Assembly: GCF_004331465.1 (NCBI RefSeq) | Contig: NZ_SJKB01000022.1 | Coordinates: 1 to 64,000 of the forward strand | Length of the DNA: 64,000 bases | Reading direction: 5' to 3' | Source of the DNA: Kribbella pittospori | Lineage (GTDB): Bacteria; Actinomycetota; Actinomycetes; Propionibacteriales; Kribbellaceae | Notes under the pieces: model-generated | Databases searched by the model: none | Told to the model about the DNA's origin: nothing | The model's input: the letters and a program-made list of their open reading frames with translations, nothing else | Part shown: piece after piece, positions 42,845 through 50,366 of the stretch | Numbering within the stretch: the stretch's first letter is position 1 | How the letters are laid out: the number at the start of each line of letters is the position of its first letter | Position numbers and translations under genes: made by a program

Positions 42845-43738
42845 GTGAAGCCGAGCAGACGCCGGGTGATCATCAACACCGACGCCAAGAACGAGGCCGA
42901 CGACCAGTTCGCGATTGTGCATGGGCTGTTGTCGCCCACGTTCGACATCCGCGGGCTGATTCCCGCGCACTTCGGCACCCGCCGGTCGGACCGCAGCATG
43001 GAGGAGTCCCGCGAGGAGATCGACCTCCTGCTCGACCTGCTGGACCTGACCGGCAAGGTGCCGGTGGCGAACGGGGCCCCGACCGGCATCGCGGACGAGC
43101 AGACCCCGCTGGACTCGCCCGGTGCGCAGCTGATCATCGAGGAGTCCAAGCTGGCCTCGAAGGACGACCCGCTGTTCGTCTCGTTCCTGGGCCCGCTCAC
43201 CGACATGGCCTCGGCGATCCTGCTCGACCCGGCGATCGTGGACCGGGACGTGATCGTGATCTGGATCGGCGGACGTGGCTACCAGGGCCACAGCGCGGAC
43301 CACCGGATGGAGTTCAACCTGTCGAACGACATCCACGCCGCGAACGTGGTCTTCGGCTCCGGCATGACGGTGTGGCAGGTCACCAGCGATGTCTATACCA
43401 AGGTCTCGGTGAGCTATGCCGAGCTCGAGGAGAAGATCGGCGACGCCGGTCCACTCGGCAAGTACCTGATCGACCAGTTGGTCGAGTGGAACGCCACCTG
43501 GCACGGCGAGCCGATCGAGTCCCGCTCCCTCGGCGACTCGCCGGCCATTTCGCTGATGCTCTACCCGCACAGCGGCAACTTCCGGGTCCGGCCGGCGCCG
43601 CGCTTCGGTGTCGACGGTTGGTACCTGCCCGGCACCGACAACCCCATCCACGTGTGCGAACTGGTCGACGTCCGCTTCCTGCTCGAGGACATGTTCGCCA
43701 AGATCCGCCGCTTCGCCCGCCAAAGGAGCACGTCATGA
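42845..43738 (+). CDS. Nucleoside hydrolase-like protein
   Basis: A 297-residue protein of the inosine/uridine-preferring nucleoside hydrolase superfamily. The N-terminal Asp-rich calcium site is recognisable but altered: NTDAKNEADDQFAI instead of the usual DTDxGxDDxxA. SFLGPLTDMASAI (the GPLTN-type motif) and GGRGYQG follow. GTG 42845. Its TGA overlaps the start of the orphan Tat peptide as ATGA. It may cleave a glycosidic bond in the sugar pathway rather than a nucleoside. Confidence 0.75.
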   Translation: MKPSRRRVIINTDAKNEADDQFAIVHGLLSPTFDIRGLIPAHFGTRRSDRSMEESREEIDLLLDLLDLTGKVPVANGAPTGIADEQTPLDSPGAQLIIEESKLASKDDPLFVSFLGPLTDMASAILLDPAIVDRDVIVIWIGGRGYQGHSADHRMEFNLSNDIHAANVVFGSGMTVWQVTSDVYTKVSVSYAELEEKIGDAGPLGKYLIDQLVEWNATWHGEPIESRSLGDSPAISLMLYPHSGNFRVRPAPRFGVDGWYLPGTDNPIHVCELVDVRFLLEDMFAKIRRFARQRSTS

Positions 43739-43797
43739 ACAGCTACACCCGCAGAGGCTTCCTCGGTCTCACGTCCGCCGGCGCCACCAAGGGCTGA
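43735..43797 (+). pseudogene. Orphan 20-residue Tat signal peptide, remnant of an exported protein
   Basis: The ORF MNSYTRRGFLGLTSAGATKG begins like a Tat-exported lipoprotein or sugar-binding protein (TRRGFLGL) and stops after 20 codons. It has its own site (AAAGGAG) and overlaps the previous stop as ATGA. The best reading is the start of a solute-binding or secreted protein whose body was deleted. Confidence 0.65.
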
Positions 43798-43824
43798 CCG
43801 CCTCAACCAAGGAGAGAACACACC

Positions 43825-44820
43825 ATGACAGACCTGCCGGTGTTCGGTGCGGGGATCTGGCATTTCGCGACGTACAAGGACCGCTACGCCACCGACGGCT
43901 ACGGTCCGCCGGTCGGGCTGCTCGAGCAGATCGACCGGGCCGGCGCCGTCGGCGACCTGTCCGTGGTCGACCTGAACTGGCCGTTCGCCGGGTACGAGGG
44001 GACGCTGGAGGAGGTGAAGGACGCGCTGAAGCGCAACAACCTCACGGCGATCGCGATCACGCCGGAGATCTACACCCGCGACTTCGTCAAGGGCTCGTTG
44101 ACCAACCCGGACCCGGGCGTTCGCAAGCAGGCGATGGAGTTGTTGCACCAGGCAACCGAGCTGGCCAAGGACCTGGGCTGTTCCTACGTGAAGCTGTGGC
44201 CGGGTCAGGACGGCTGGGACTACCCGTTCCAGGTGAACTACCACGACATCTGGAACCTGGCGCTGGACGGCCTGAAGGAGCTCGTCTCGGCGCACCCGGA
44301 CATCAACTTCGTGATCGAGTACAAGCCGCGCGAGCCGCGGGTGAAGATCATCTTCCCGAACGTCGCCCGTACGCTGCTCGGGATCGAGAAGATCGGCCTG
44401 CCGAACCTGGGCATCCTGCTCGACTTCGGCCACTCGCTCTACGGACAGGAGACACCGGCCGACGCGGCGCAGTTGGCGATCGACTACAACCGGCTGTTCG
44501 CGATCGACGTCAACGACAACCTGCGCGGCTGGGACGACGACATGGTGGTCGGTTCGGTCCACCTGGTCGAGACGTTCGAGTTCTTCCACACGCTGCGGAA
44601 GAACAACTGGGAGGGCGTCTGGCAGCTGGACCAGTTCCCGTTCCGCGAGGACAGCGTCGAGGCCGCGAAGCAGGCAATCCAGTTCCTGAAGGCGGTCCAC
44701 CACGCGCTCGACGTACTGGATGACGAGGCTCTCGCGGCGGCACAGGCGTCGCACGATGCTCTGGCGGCACAGAAGCTGGTGCAGAAGGTCTTGCTGAGTT
44801 CGATGGCGGAGATCGTATGA
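43825..44820 (+). CDS. TIM-barrel sugar isomerase
   Basis: A 331-residue xylose isomerase-like protein: SVVDLNWPFAGYEGTLEEVK, SYVKLWPGQDGWDYPFQVNY, NFVIEYKPREPRVKI with the metal Glu, LLDFGHSLYGQE and FAIDVNDNLRGWDDDMV. AAGGAGAG precedes the ATG. The stop overlaps the transketolase gene (ATGA). In this cluster it is a candidate aldose-ketose isomerase, possibly for D-apiose (inference). Confidence 0.8.
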   Translation: MTDLPVFGAGIWHFATYKDRYATDGYGPPVGLLEQIDRAGAVGDLSVVDLNWPFAGYEGTLEEVKDALKRNNLTAIAITPEIYTRDFVKGSLTNPDPGVRKQAMELLHQATELAKDLGCSYVKLWPGQDGWDYPFQVNYHDIWNLALDGLKELVSAHPDINFVIEYKPREPRVKIIFPNVARTLLGIEKIGLPNLGILLDFGHSLYGQETPADAAQLAIDYNRLFAIDVNDNLRGWDDDMVVGSVHLVETFEFFHTLRKNNWEGVWQLDQFPFREDSVEAAKQAIQFLKAVHHALDVLDDEALAAAQASHDALAAQKLVQKVLLSSMAEIV

Positions 44821-45809
44821 CGCTGACCGTCGAACACACGACGATGCCTGTGCTCGGGCGGCTGCCGATCCACAGCAGCCGCGCCGAGCAGGTGGCGCAC
44901 ATCGCCGAGGCGGCCCGGCAGATCCGGATCCAGGACCTCAAGCTGGTCCACTACGCCGGAGCCGGCCACATCGGCGGCGACTACTCCGCCATCGACATCC
45001 TGGCGACCCTGTACGGCGCGGTCCTGAACATCACGCCGGACATGGTCACCGACCCGGAGCGCGACCGGTTCATCCTCAGCAAGGGCCACGTCGCCGGGGC
45101 GCTCTACACCACGCTGGCTGCCTTCGGGTTCCTGCCGGTCGATGATCTCGCCACGTTCCTGAAGCCGCTGTCCGCGCTCAACGGTCACCCGAACCGGCGC
45201 AAGGTGGCCGGCGTCGAGGCGAACACCGGCCCCCTCGGTCACGGCCTGCCGGTCGCGGTCGGGCACGCGTTGTCGGCCAAGCTCGACGTGTCGCTGCGGC
45301 GTACGTATGTGCTGGTCGGCGACGGCGAGCTGCAGGAGGGCAGCAACTGGGAGGCGATGATGGCCGCGTCCCAGTACCAGCTGGACCGGCTGACCGTGAT
45401 CGTCGACCGGAACCGGATACAGCAGGGCGCCACCACGAAGGAGACCAACGACCTGGATCCGCTGCCGGACAAGGCGGCGGCGTTCGGGTTCGCGGTGGTC
45501 GAGGTGAACGGTCACGACCATGGCGAGCTGCTCGACGTCCTGTCCGCCGTACCGTTCCGGCCCGGGAAACCGACCTTCGTGATCGCGCACACCCACAAGG
45601 GCCACCCGATCTCGTTCATGAGCAACAACGTCGCGTGGCACCACCGGGTGCCGGACGTGGCGGAGTTCCAGCAGGCGCTGACCGAGCTGGAAGCTGTTGT
45701 TCCCGGCTACACCAAGGAGCTGCGAATGACCGAGCGAAGCGAGGGCATCATCAAGCACAGCCCGCCTCGTGTCTCATCCGCGCCCGGAGCGAAGCGAGGA
45801 CGTGGATGA
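44817..45809 (+). CDS. Transketolase, N-terminal (ThDP-binding) subunit
   Basis: A 330-residue half-transketolase. SKGHVAGALYTTLAAFG and the ThDP motif GDGELQEGSNWEAMMAASQY are intact, and the last 27 residues (from MTERSEGIIKH) are encoded by the 86-bp repeat rather than by the ancestral gene. ATG overlaps the isomerase stop; its TGA overlaps the C-terminal subunit gene. Works as a heteromer with the next product, transferring two-carbon units from a ketose phosphate. Confidence 0.88.
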   Translation: MTLTVEHTTMPVLGRLPIHSSRAEQVAHIAEAARQIRIQDLKLVHYAGAGHIGGDYSAIDILATLYGAVLNITPDMVTDPERDRFILSKGHVAGALYTTLAAFGFLPVDDLATFLKPLSALNGHPNRRKVAGVEANTGPLGHGLPVAVGHALSAKLDVSLRRTYVLVGDGELQEGSNWEAMMAASQYQLDRLTVIVDRNRIQQGATTKETNDLDPLPDKAAAFGFAVVEVNGHDHGELLDVLSAVPFRPGKPTFVIAHTHKGHPISFMSNNVAWHHRVPDVAEFQQALTELEAVVPGYTKELRMTERSEGIIKHSPPRVSSAPGAKRGRG

Positions 45810-45811
45810 GC
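45726..45811 (+). repeat. 86-bp operon-junction repeat, copy B (MIRU-like)
   Basis: Same length as 14444-14529 with 75 of 86 bases identical. It lies across the junction of the two transketolase subunit genes. Its internal frame is fused to the end of the first gene, and its terminal GTGGATGAGC supplies the start of the second, with GCGAGG as ribosome site. See copy A. Confidence 0.8.
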
Positions 45812-46771
45812 ATTGTCGAGACCTCGATCGCGGACCGGCCGCGGTACGACTGCCGGGACGCGTACGTCGAGACGTTGGCCGAGCTCGCGCACGCGGACCA
45901 CCGCATCGTCGGGGTGGTGAACGACTCGGTCGGCTCGAGCAAGCTGAACAGCTTCCGCAAGGCGTTCCCGGACCGGCTGATCAACGTCGGCATCGCCGAG
46001 CAGGACATGGTCGGGGTCGCCTCCGGCCTGGCCAACGGCGGCCGGATCCCGTTCGTGTCGGCCGCGTCCTGCTTTCTCACCGGCCGCGCGCTCGAGCAGA
46101 TCAAGGCGGACGTCGCGTACTCGAACACCAACGTGAAGCTGTGCGGGATGAGCCCGGGGGTGGCGTACGGCGAACTCGGCCCGACCCACCACTCCATCGA
46201 GGACATCGCGTGGCTACGGGCGATCTCCAACATGACGGTGATCGTGCCGGCCGACCCGATCGAGACGGCTGCTGCGTTGCGCTGGGCGGCGGCCTCGGAC
46301 GGGCCGGTGTTCATCCGGGTCAGCCGGATGAGCGTGCCGAAGGTGTACGACGAGGACTACGAGTTCCGGCTCGGCCGGGCGATCACTGTCCGGGGCGGCG
46401 ACGACGTGACGCTGATCAGCAACGGGACCGTGCTGTGGCGGGCGATCGCCGCGGCCGAGCAGCTTGCCACGGAAGGGATCTCGGCCCGGGTGCTGTCGAT
46501 GCCGACGGTGAAGCCGTTGGACACCGGCGCTGTGGTCGCGGCCGCGCGGGAGACGGCCGGAATCGTGACTGCCGAGGAGGCGGTGTCCGGCGGCGGGCTC
46601 GGTGGCGCCGTCGCGGAGACCGTCGTCGAGCACCATCCGGCCCGGGTGACGATCCTCGGGATCCGCGAGTTCGCGCCCACCGGGTCGGCCGGCTACCTGC
46701 TGGACCACTTCGGGCTCTCGCCCGACGGCATCGCGGCGGCGGCCCGCAAGCTGGTCAGCCGAGGAAGGTGA
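45806..46771 (+). CDS. Transketolase, C-terminal subunit
   Basis: A 321-residue protein with the pyrimidine-binding and transketolase C-terminal domains: NVGIAEQDMVGVASGLANGG contains the Glu that activates ThDP, and GPTHHSIEDIAWLRAISNMT follows. ATG 45806 lies in the 86-bp repeat and overlaps the previous stop (ATGA). Together with the preceding gene it resembles small split transketolases, including apulose-4-phosphate transketolase. The 3' end overlaps ribB by 17 bp (convergent). Confidence 0.88.
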   Translation: MSIVETSIADRPRYDCRDAYVETLAELAHADHRIVGVVNDSVGSSKLNSFRKAFPDRLINVGIAEQDMVGVASGLANGGRIPFVSAASCFLTGRALEQIKADVAYSNTNVKLCGMSPGVAYGELGPTHHSIEDIAWLRAISNMTVIVPADPIETAAALRWAAASDGPVFIRVSRMSVPKVYDEDYEFRLGRAITVRGGDDVTLISNGTVLWRAIAAAEQLATEGISARVLSMPTVKPLDTGAVVAAARETAGIVTAEEAVSGGGLGGAVAETVVEHHPARVTILGIREFAPTGSAGYLLDHFGLSPDGIAAAARKLVSRGR

Positions 46772-47390
46772 CCAGATCGGCGATCGAGACCATCGCGAGG
46801 TCGTGGATGTCGGCGAAGGCGCGCAGATCGGCTCCGGTCATCAGCGTGCCGTCGTCGTTCATCAGCTCGCCGATCACGCCGACCGGTGGCAGCCCGGCCA
46901 GCCGGACCAGCTCGACCGTGGCCTCGGTATGACCCGGCCGCTGCCGGACGCCGCCGGCCACCGCGCGCAGCGGCAGGATGTGGCCCGGCCGGATCAGGTC
47001 TGTCGGCCGGGCCACCGGGTCGGCCAGCACCCGCACGGTCCGGGCCCGGTCGGCGGCAGAGATGCCGGTGCCGACGCCACTGCTCGCATCGACCGAGACG
47101 GTGTACGCCGTACGCAGGCTGTCCTGGTTGTCCGGCACCATCAGCGGCAGCTCGAGCCGGTCGAGCACCTCCGGTGCTGCCGGCGCGCAGACGTAGCCGC
47201 TGGTGTGCCGGACGAGCAGCGCCATCAGCTCGGGGGTCGCGAGGCTCGCGGCGAACGTCAGGTCGCCCTCGTTCTCGCGGTCCTCGTCGTCGACGACCAC
47301 CACGGGTCGCCCCAGCGCGAGCTGGTCGACGGCGTGCCGGATGGTGTCCAGGCGGGTTGTCACGGTGGTCCCGGTGGTCCCGATTGTCAC
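46755..47390 (-). CDS. ribB: 3,4-dihydroxy-2-butanone 4-phosphate synthase
   Basis: Makes the four-carbon precursor of riboflavin from ribulose 5-phosphate. The 211-residue single-domain protein is canonical: VVDDEDRENEGDLTF, VRHTSGYVCA, GISAADR, RPGHILPL and GHTEATVELV. GTG 47390 is chosen because GAGAGG lies 9 nt upstream; TTG 47426 and GTG 47363 are also in frame. No GTP cyclohydrolase II domain follows. Controlled by the FMN riboswitch at 47492-47623. Confidence 0.9.
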   Translation of the reverse strand: MTIGTTGTTVTTRLDTIRHAVDQLALGRPVVVVDDEDRENEGDLTFAASLATPELMALLVRHTSGYVCAPAAPEVLDRLELPLMVPDNQDSLRTAYTVSVDASSGVGTGISAADRARTVRVLADPVARPTDLIRPGHILPLRAVAGGVRQRPGHTEATVELVRLAGLPPVGVIGELMNDDGTLMTGADLRAFADIHDLAMVSIADLVTFLG

Positions 47391-47391
47391 G

Positions 47392-47430
47392 GTCGTTGTC
47401 CTCTCGGCCTGGCACTCCGGGGGCAACGAC
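47392..47430 (-). promoter_or_regulatory. Possible ribosome-site-sequestering hairpin of ribB
   Basis: Complementary 7-nt arms (plus-strand GTCGTTG at 47392-47398 and CAACGAC at 47424-47430) enclose the GAGAGGA ribosome site of ribB. This would fit translational control by the upstream riboswitch; folding is inferred. Confidence 0.45.
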
Positions 47431-47491
47431 AGGCTCCACGACGGGTCCGATCGCGCGGACGGCGCACACCGGACGGCATCGCGAAGACTGC

Positions 47492-47623
47492 CACGTGCAT
47501 CTTCCCATCCGGACTTTCACCGTCGGTCCCGGAGTTCCACCAGGTCAACCGGACACCCTTGCGGGTGTACGGGTCGCGGACTGTCACCGCCGGCTCGGAA
47601 TTTCACCGACCCCAGAGCACGTG
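47492..47623 (-). ncRNA. FMN riboswitch (RFN element)
   Basis: Read on the minus strand it shows the conserved blocks GGTGAAATTCC, GCCGGCGGTGACAGTCCGCG, GGTGGAACTCC and CCGACGGTGAAAGTCCGGAT in order, closed by a P1 stem (CACGTGC/GCACGTG, ends at 47623 and 47492). It lies 102 nt upstream of ribB. High FMN should reduce ribB expression. The other parts of this 440-bp gap hold the ribB -10-like TAAACT (47644-47649) and the promoter of the SorC gene (TATAGT about 47794). Confidence 0.93.
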
Positions 47624-47829
47624 TGGTCTTGCAAACTGCGGTCAGTTTATCGGCACCAACCACTCCCGGGAGCGTCATGTCCATCTCAGTCGTCTGGCGC
47701 GAAGCCGAACTGCGACCGGGAAGCGGGACACACCGCGTGATCCGATCCCCGACCCCGGCGGTGCACCACGCGTGTACATCTGCCTGGCTGACCTATAGTC
47801 CAATCTGATCGTGTCTCAAGGGGGTCGAC

Positions 47830-48810
47830 GTGGCCAACGGCAACCGCGCGGTGCGCCAGCCCGGGCTGGACGAGTTGCGGCTGCTGGCGAAGGTGGCCCG
47901 GATGTACCACGAGAAGGGCATCCGGCAGCCCAAGATCGCGGCCGAGCTGAACCTCTCCCAAGCCCGCGTCTCGCGGATGCTCAAGCAGGCCGTCGAGGTC
48001 GGCATCGTGCACACCGTGGTGACCATGCCGAGCGGAGTGCACAGCGACCTCGAGGATGAGCTGCAGGGCCGCTACGGACTCCGTGACGCGGTGGTCGTCG
48101 ACACCGCGGGCGCCGGGGACGACGTACTGCCGGCGCTGGGTTCGGGTGCGGCGGCGTACCTGGACATGACGCTGACCGGGGCGCACGTGATCGGTATCTC
48201 GTCCTGGAGCGAGACTCTGATCAGTGCGGTCGACCGGATGCCTCGCAAGAGCGTGCCGGTGGTCGACCGGGTGGTCCAGATCGTCGGCGGCCTGGGTGAC
48301 GCTGCGGTGCAGATGCAAGCGACCCGGCTGACCGCGCGGTTCGCCGAGCTGACCGGTGGGATGCCGGTCTACCTGCCCGCGCCTGGACTGGTCGGGACGC
48401 CCGCGGTCCGGCGGGCGATGATGAACGACGTGTCCGTTCGGGACGTTCTGGGCACCTGGGGACAGCTCACCGACGCACTGGTCGGGATCGGCAGTCTCGA
48501 GCCCTCGCCGCTGCTGCAGCGCAGTGGGAACGCGGTCGCCGAAGCCGATCAGGACGAGCTTCGCCGGCTCGGTGCCGTCGGTGACGTCTGTTTCCGGTTC
48601 TTCGACGAAGAGGGAAGGCACGTGCGCTCGACGTTCGACCAGCGGGTCATCGGGGTGACCGCCAAGGAGTTGCTGGCGGTGCCGCGCCGGATCGGCGTCG
48701 CGGGCGGGGACCGGAAGTTCTCCGCGATCCGCGCCGCCTTGCTCGGAGGCTGGGTCAACATCCTGATCACCGATCTGGCGATGGCCCATCGCCTGCTAGG
48801 TGACGGCTGA
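47830..48810 (+). CDS. SorC/DeoR-type sugar-responsive transcriptional regulator
   Basis: A 326-residue regulator. The N-terminal HTH is VARMYHEKGIRQPKIAAELN followed by SQARVSRMLKQAVEVGIVHT. The C-terminal sugar-phosphate-binding domain (from about residue 60) contains VIGISSWSETLISAVDRMP and the late GGDRKFSAIRAALLGGWVNI. GTG 47830 follows AAGGGGG. The family binds phosphorylated sugars. It may regulate the adjacent FGGY kinase/transketolase genes, which share no other evident regulator. Confidence 0.87.
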   Translation: MANGNRAVRQPGLDELRLLAKVARMYHEKGIRQPKIAAELNLSQARVSRMLKQAVEVGIVHTVVTMPSGVHSDLEDELQGRYGLRDAVVVDTAGAGDDVLPALGSGAAAYLDMTLTGAHVIGISSWSETLISAVDRMPRKSVPVVDRVVQIVGGLGDAAVQMQATRLTARFAELTGGMPVYLPAPGLVGTPAVRRAMMNDVSVRDVLGTWGQLTDALVGIGSLEPSPLLQRSGNAVAEADQDELRRLGAVGDVCFRFFDEEGRHVRSTFDQRVIGVTAKELLAVPRRIGVAGGDRKFSAIRAALLGGWVNILITDLAMAHRLLGDG

Positions 48811-48841
48811 TGGCCCGGCGCCGTAGCGAGCAGCCGTCACC
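48799..48841 (+). terminator. Stem-loop at the end of the SorC gene
   Basis: Perfect 11-bp arms GGTGACGGCTG (48799-48809) and CAGCCGTCACC (48831-48841) with a 21-nt loop start just before the SorC stop codon and end before the ThrE start. Probably a partial terminator separating the two genes. Confidence 0.5.
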
Positions 48842-48850
48842 GGGCGAGTG

Positions 48851-50203
48851 ATGGAGCGGGACGAGCAGCGGGAGGTCTACCGGACCCTCGATCTGGCGTT
48901 GCGGGTCGGTGAGGTGCTGCTGTCCAGTGGTGCCGGTACGGCGGACGCGACCGCGACGATGCTCGGGGTGACCGCGGCCGGTGGCCTCCGCGGTTGCGAG
49001 GTCGACATCACGTTCACCTCGATGGCGATCTCGTACCAGGCCGCGCCGGACGTCGCGCCGGAGACGCACATCCGGCTGGTCCGCTACCGGTCGCAGGACT
49101 TCTCCCGCCTGACCGAGGTCGATTGGCTGGTACGGCGGTTCGCACGCGGCGACCTCACCCGGGACGAGGCCAGTCGCGAACTGGCGCGGTTGACTTCGGC
49201 GGGTCCGCCGTACCCGCGCTGGACCGCCGTACTCGCCTGGGGTGTGATGGCCGGCGGCGCGACGCTGCTGCTCGGCGGCGGCTGGCTGATCACGCTGGTG
49301 GCGGTCGTCACCGCAGTCGTGATTGATCTGAACAACCGCTGGTTCAGCCGGCAGCGACTGCCCGCGTTCTACCAACAGGTGGCAGGCGCGTTCGTCGCGA
49401 GCGCGGTCGCGCTGAGCCTGTACGCCGTCCACGCTCCGGTCAAACCATCGTTGGTCGTTGCCGCAGGCATCATCATGCTGCTGGCCGGGATCGCGCTGAC
49501 CGGTGCTGTCCAGGACGCGATCACCGGGTACTACGTGACTGCGGCGGCCCGCCTGCTGGAGGCGATGCTGCTGACCGGCGGGATCATCGCGGGGGTCAGC
49601 CTCGGGCTCGCGCTCGGCCTCAGATTCGGTCTGAACGTCGGTCTCGAGGCACAGACGATCCAGCTGGCGAACCTGCCGATCATGGTCGGATCCGGCGCGC
49701 TGATGGCGGTCGCGTTCGCCTACGCGTCGTACGCGCCGCTGCGAGCGTTGCTGCCGGTCGCCGTGATCGGCGCCGCCGGGTCGCTGGTGTTCACGCTGAT
49801 GACCCGCGCGGACTTCGGCCCGGCGTGGTCGACTGCCGCGGCGGCGTTCACGGTCGGGATCGGCAGCTACTCGCTCGGTCGCCGGTTCGGCGTACCACCG
49901 CTCGTCGTGGTCGTGTCCGGGACGATCCCGTTGCTGCCCGGACTCACGATTTACAAGGGCCTGTACGAGCTGATGAGCGTCGGCAACCTGATGGGCATCG
50001 TCAGCCTGGCCACCGCGGTCGCCATCGGCGTCGCGATCGCCTCGGGCGTCATCCTCGGCGAGTACGTCGCCCAGCCGATCCGCCGCGAGGCCCGGCGACT
50101 CGAGGATCGCCTCGCCGGACCTCGCCTGGTCGGACCTCGCCGTCCCGTCCGCCGCCGCACCGGCCCCCGCCGGAGCCGCCGACGGCGTTCCGCGGAGGCC
50201 TGA
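48851..50203 (+). CDS. ThrE-type threonine/serine exporter
   Basis: A 450-residue membrane protein of the ThrE family. The N-terminal DUF1212-like domain (LALRVGEVLLSSGAGTADAT, CEVDITFTSMAISYQ) precedes about ten hydrophobic spans (from about residue 125), with the C-terminal half carrying GTIPLLPGLTIYKGLYEL. The last 40 residues are Arg-rich. GTG 48848 and ATG 48851 are both possible starts with a weak ribosome site. Exports amino acids in Corynebacterium; the substrate here is unproven. Confidence 0.83.
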   Translation: MERDEQREVYRTLDLALRVGEVLLSSGAGTADATATMLGVTAAGGLRGCEVDITFTSMAISYQAAPDVAPETHIRLVRYRSQDFSRLTEVDWLVRRFARGDLTRDEASRELARLTSAGPPYPRWTAVLAWGVMAGGATLLLGGGWLITLVAVVTAVVIDLNNRWFSRQRLPAFYQQVAGAFVASAVALSLYAVHAPVKPSLVVAAGIIMLLAGIALTGAVQDAITGYYVTAAARLLEAMLLTGGIIAGVSLGLALGLRFGLNVGLEAQTIQLANLPIMVGSGALMAVAFAYASYAPLRALLPVAVIGAAGSLVFTLMTRADFGPAWSTAAAAFTVGIGSYSLGRRFGVPPLVVVVSGTIPLLPGLTIYKGLYELMSVGNLMGIVSLATAVAIGVAIASGVILGEYVAQPIRREARRLEDRLAGPRLVGPRRPVRRRTGPRRSRRRRSAEA

Positions 50204-50234
50204 CCTCACCCGCCCATCCACCGACTCATCCGAT

Positions 50235-50263
50235 CCACCCACCCACCCACCCCACCCCACCCG
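50235..50263. repeat. CCCA/CCCCA tandem repeat (G-rich on minus strand)
   Basis: A run of CCAC-type units, seven C-tracts of 3-4 bases. The minus strand could form a G-quadruplex just beyond the 3' ends of two convergent genes. Confidence 0.6.
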
Positions 50264-50288
50264 CGCGCCCGCCGCCGTCAGCTGGGTC

Positions 50289-50351
50289 AGCCCATCAGAT
50301 GGTGGGCTGGCGCACTGGATTCACGCTGGCCAACCCACCATCTCGTGGGCC
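50289..50351. terminator. Nested inverted repeat between convergent genes
   Basis: Arms 50289-50311 and 50329-50351 match as reverse complements at 19 of 23 positions. Each arm also contains its own small GCCCA/TGGGC-type hairpin. Located in the 163-bp gap between the ThrE-like gene and the sialidase-like gene; likely a bidirectional terminator. Confidence 0.5.
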
Positions 50352-50366
50352 AACCCAGCAGAGGCC

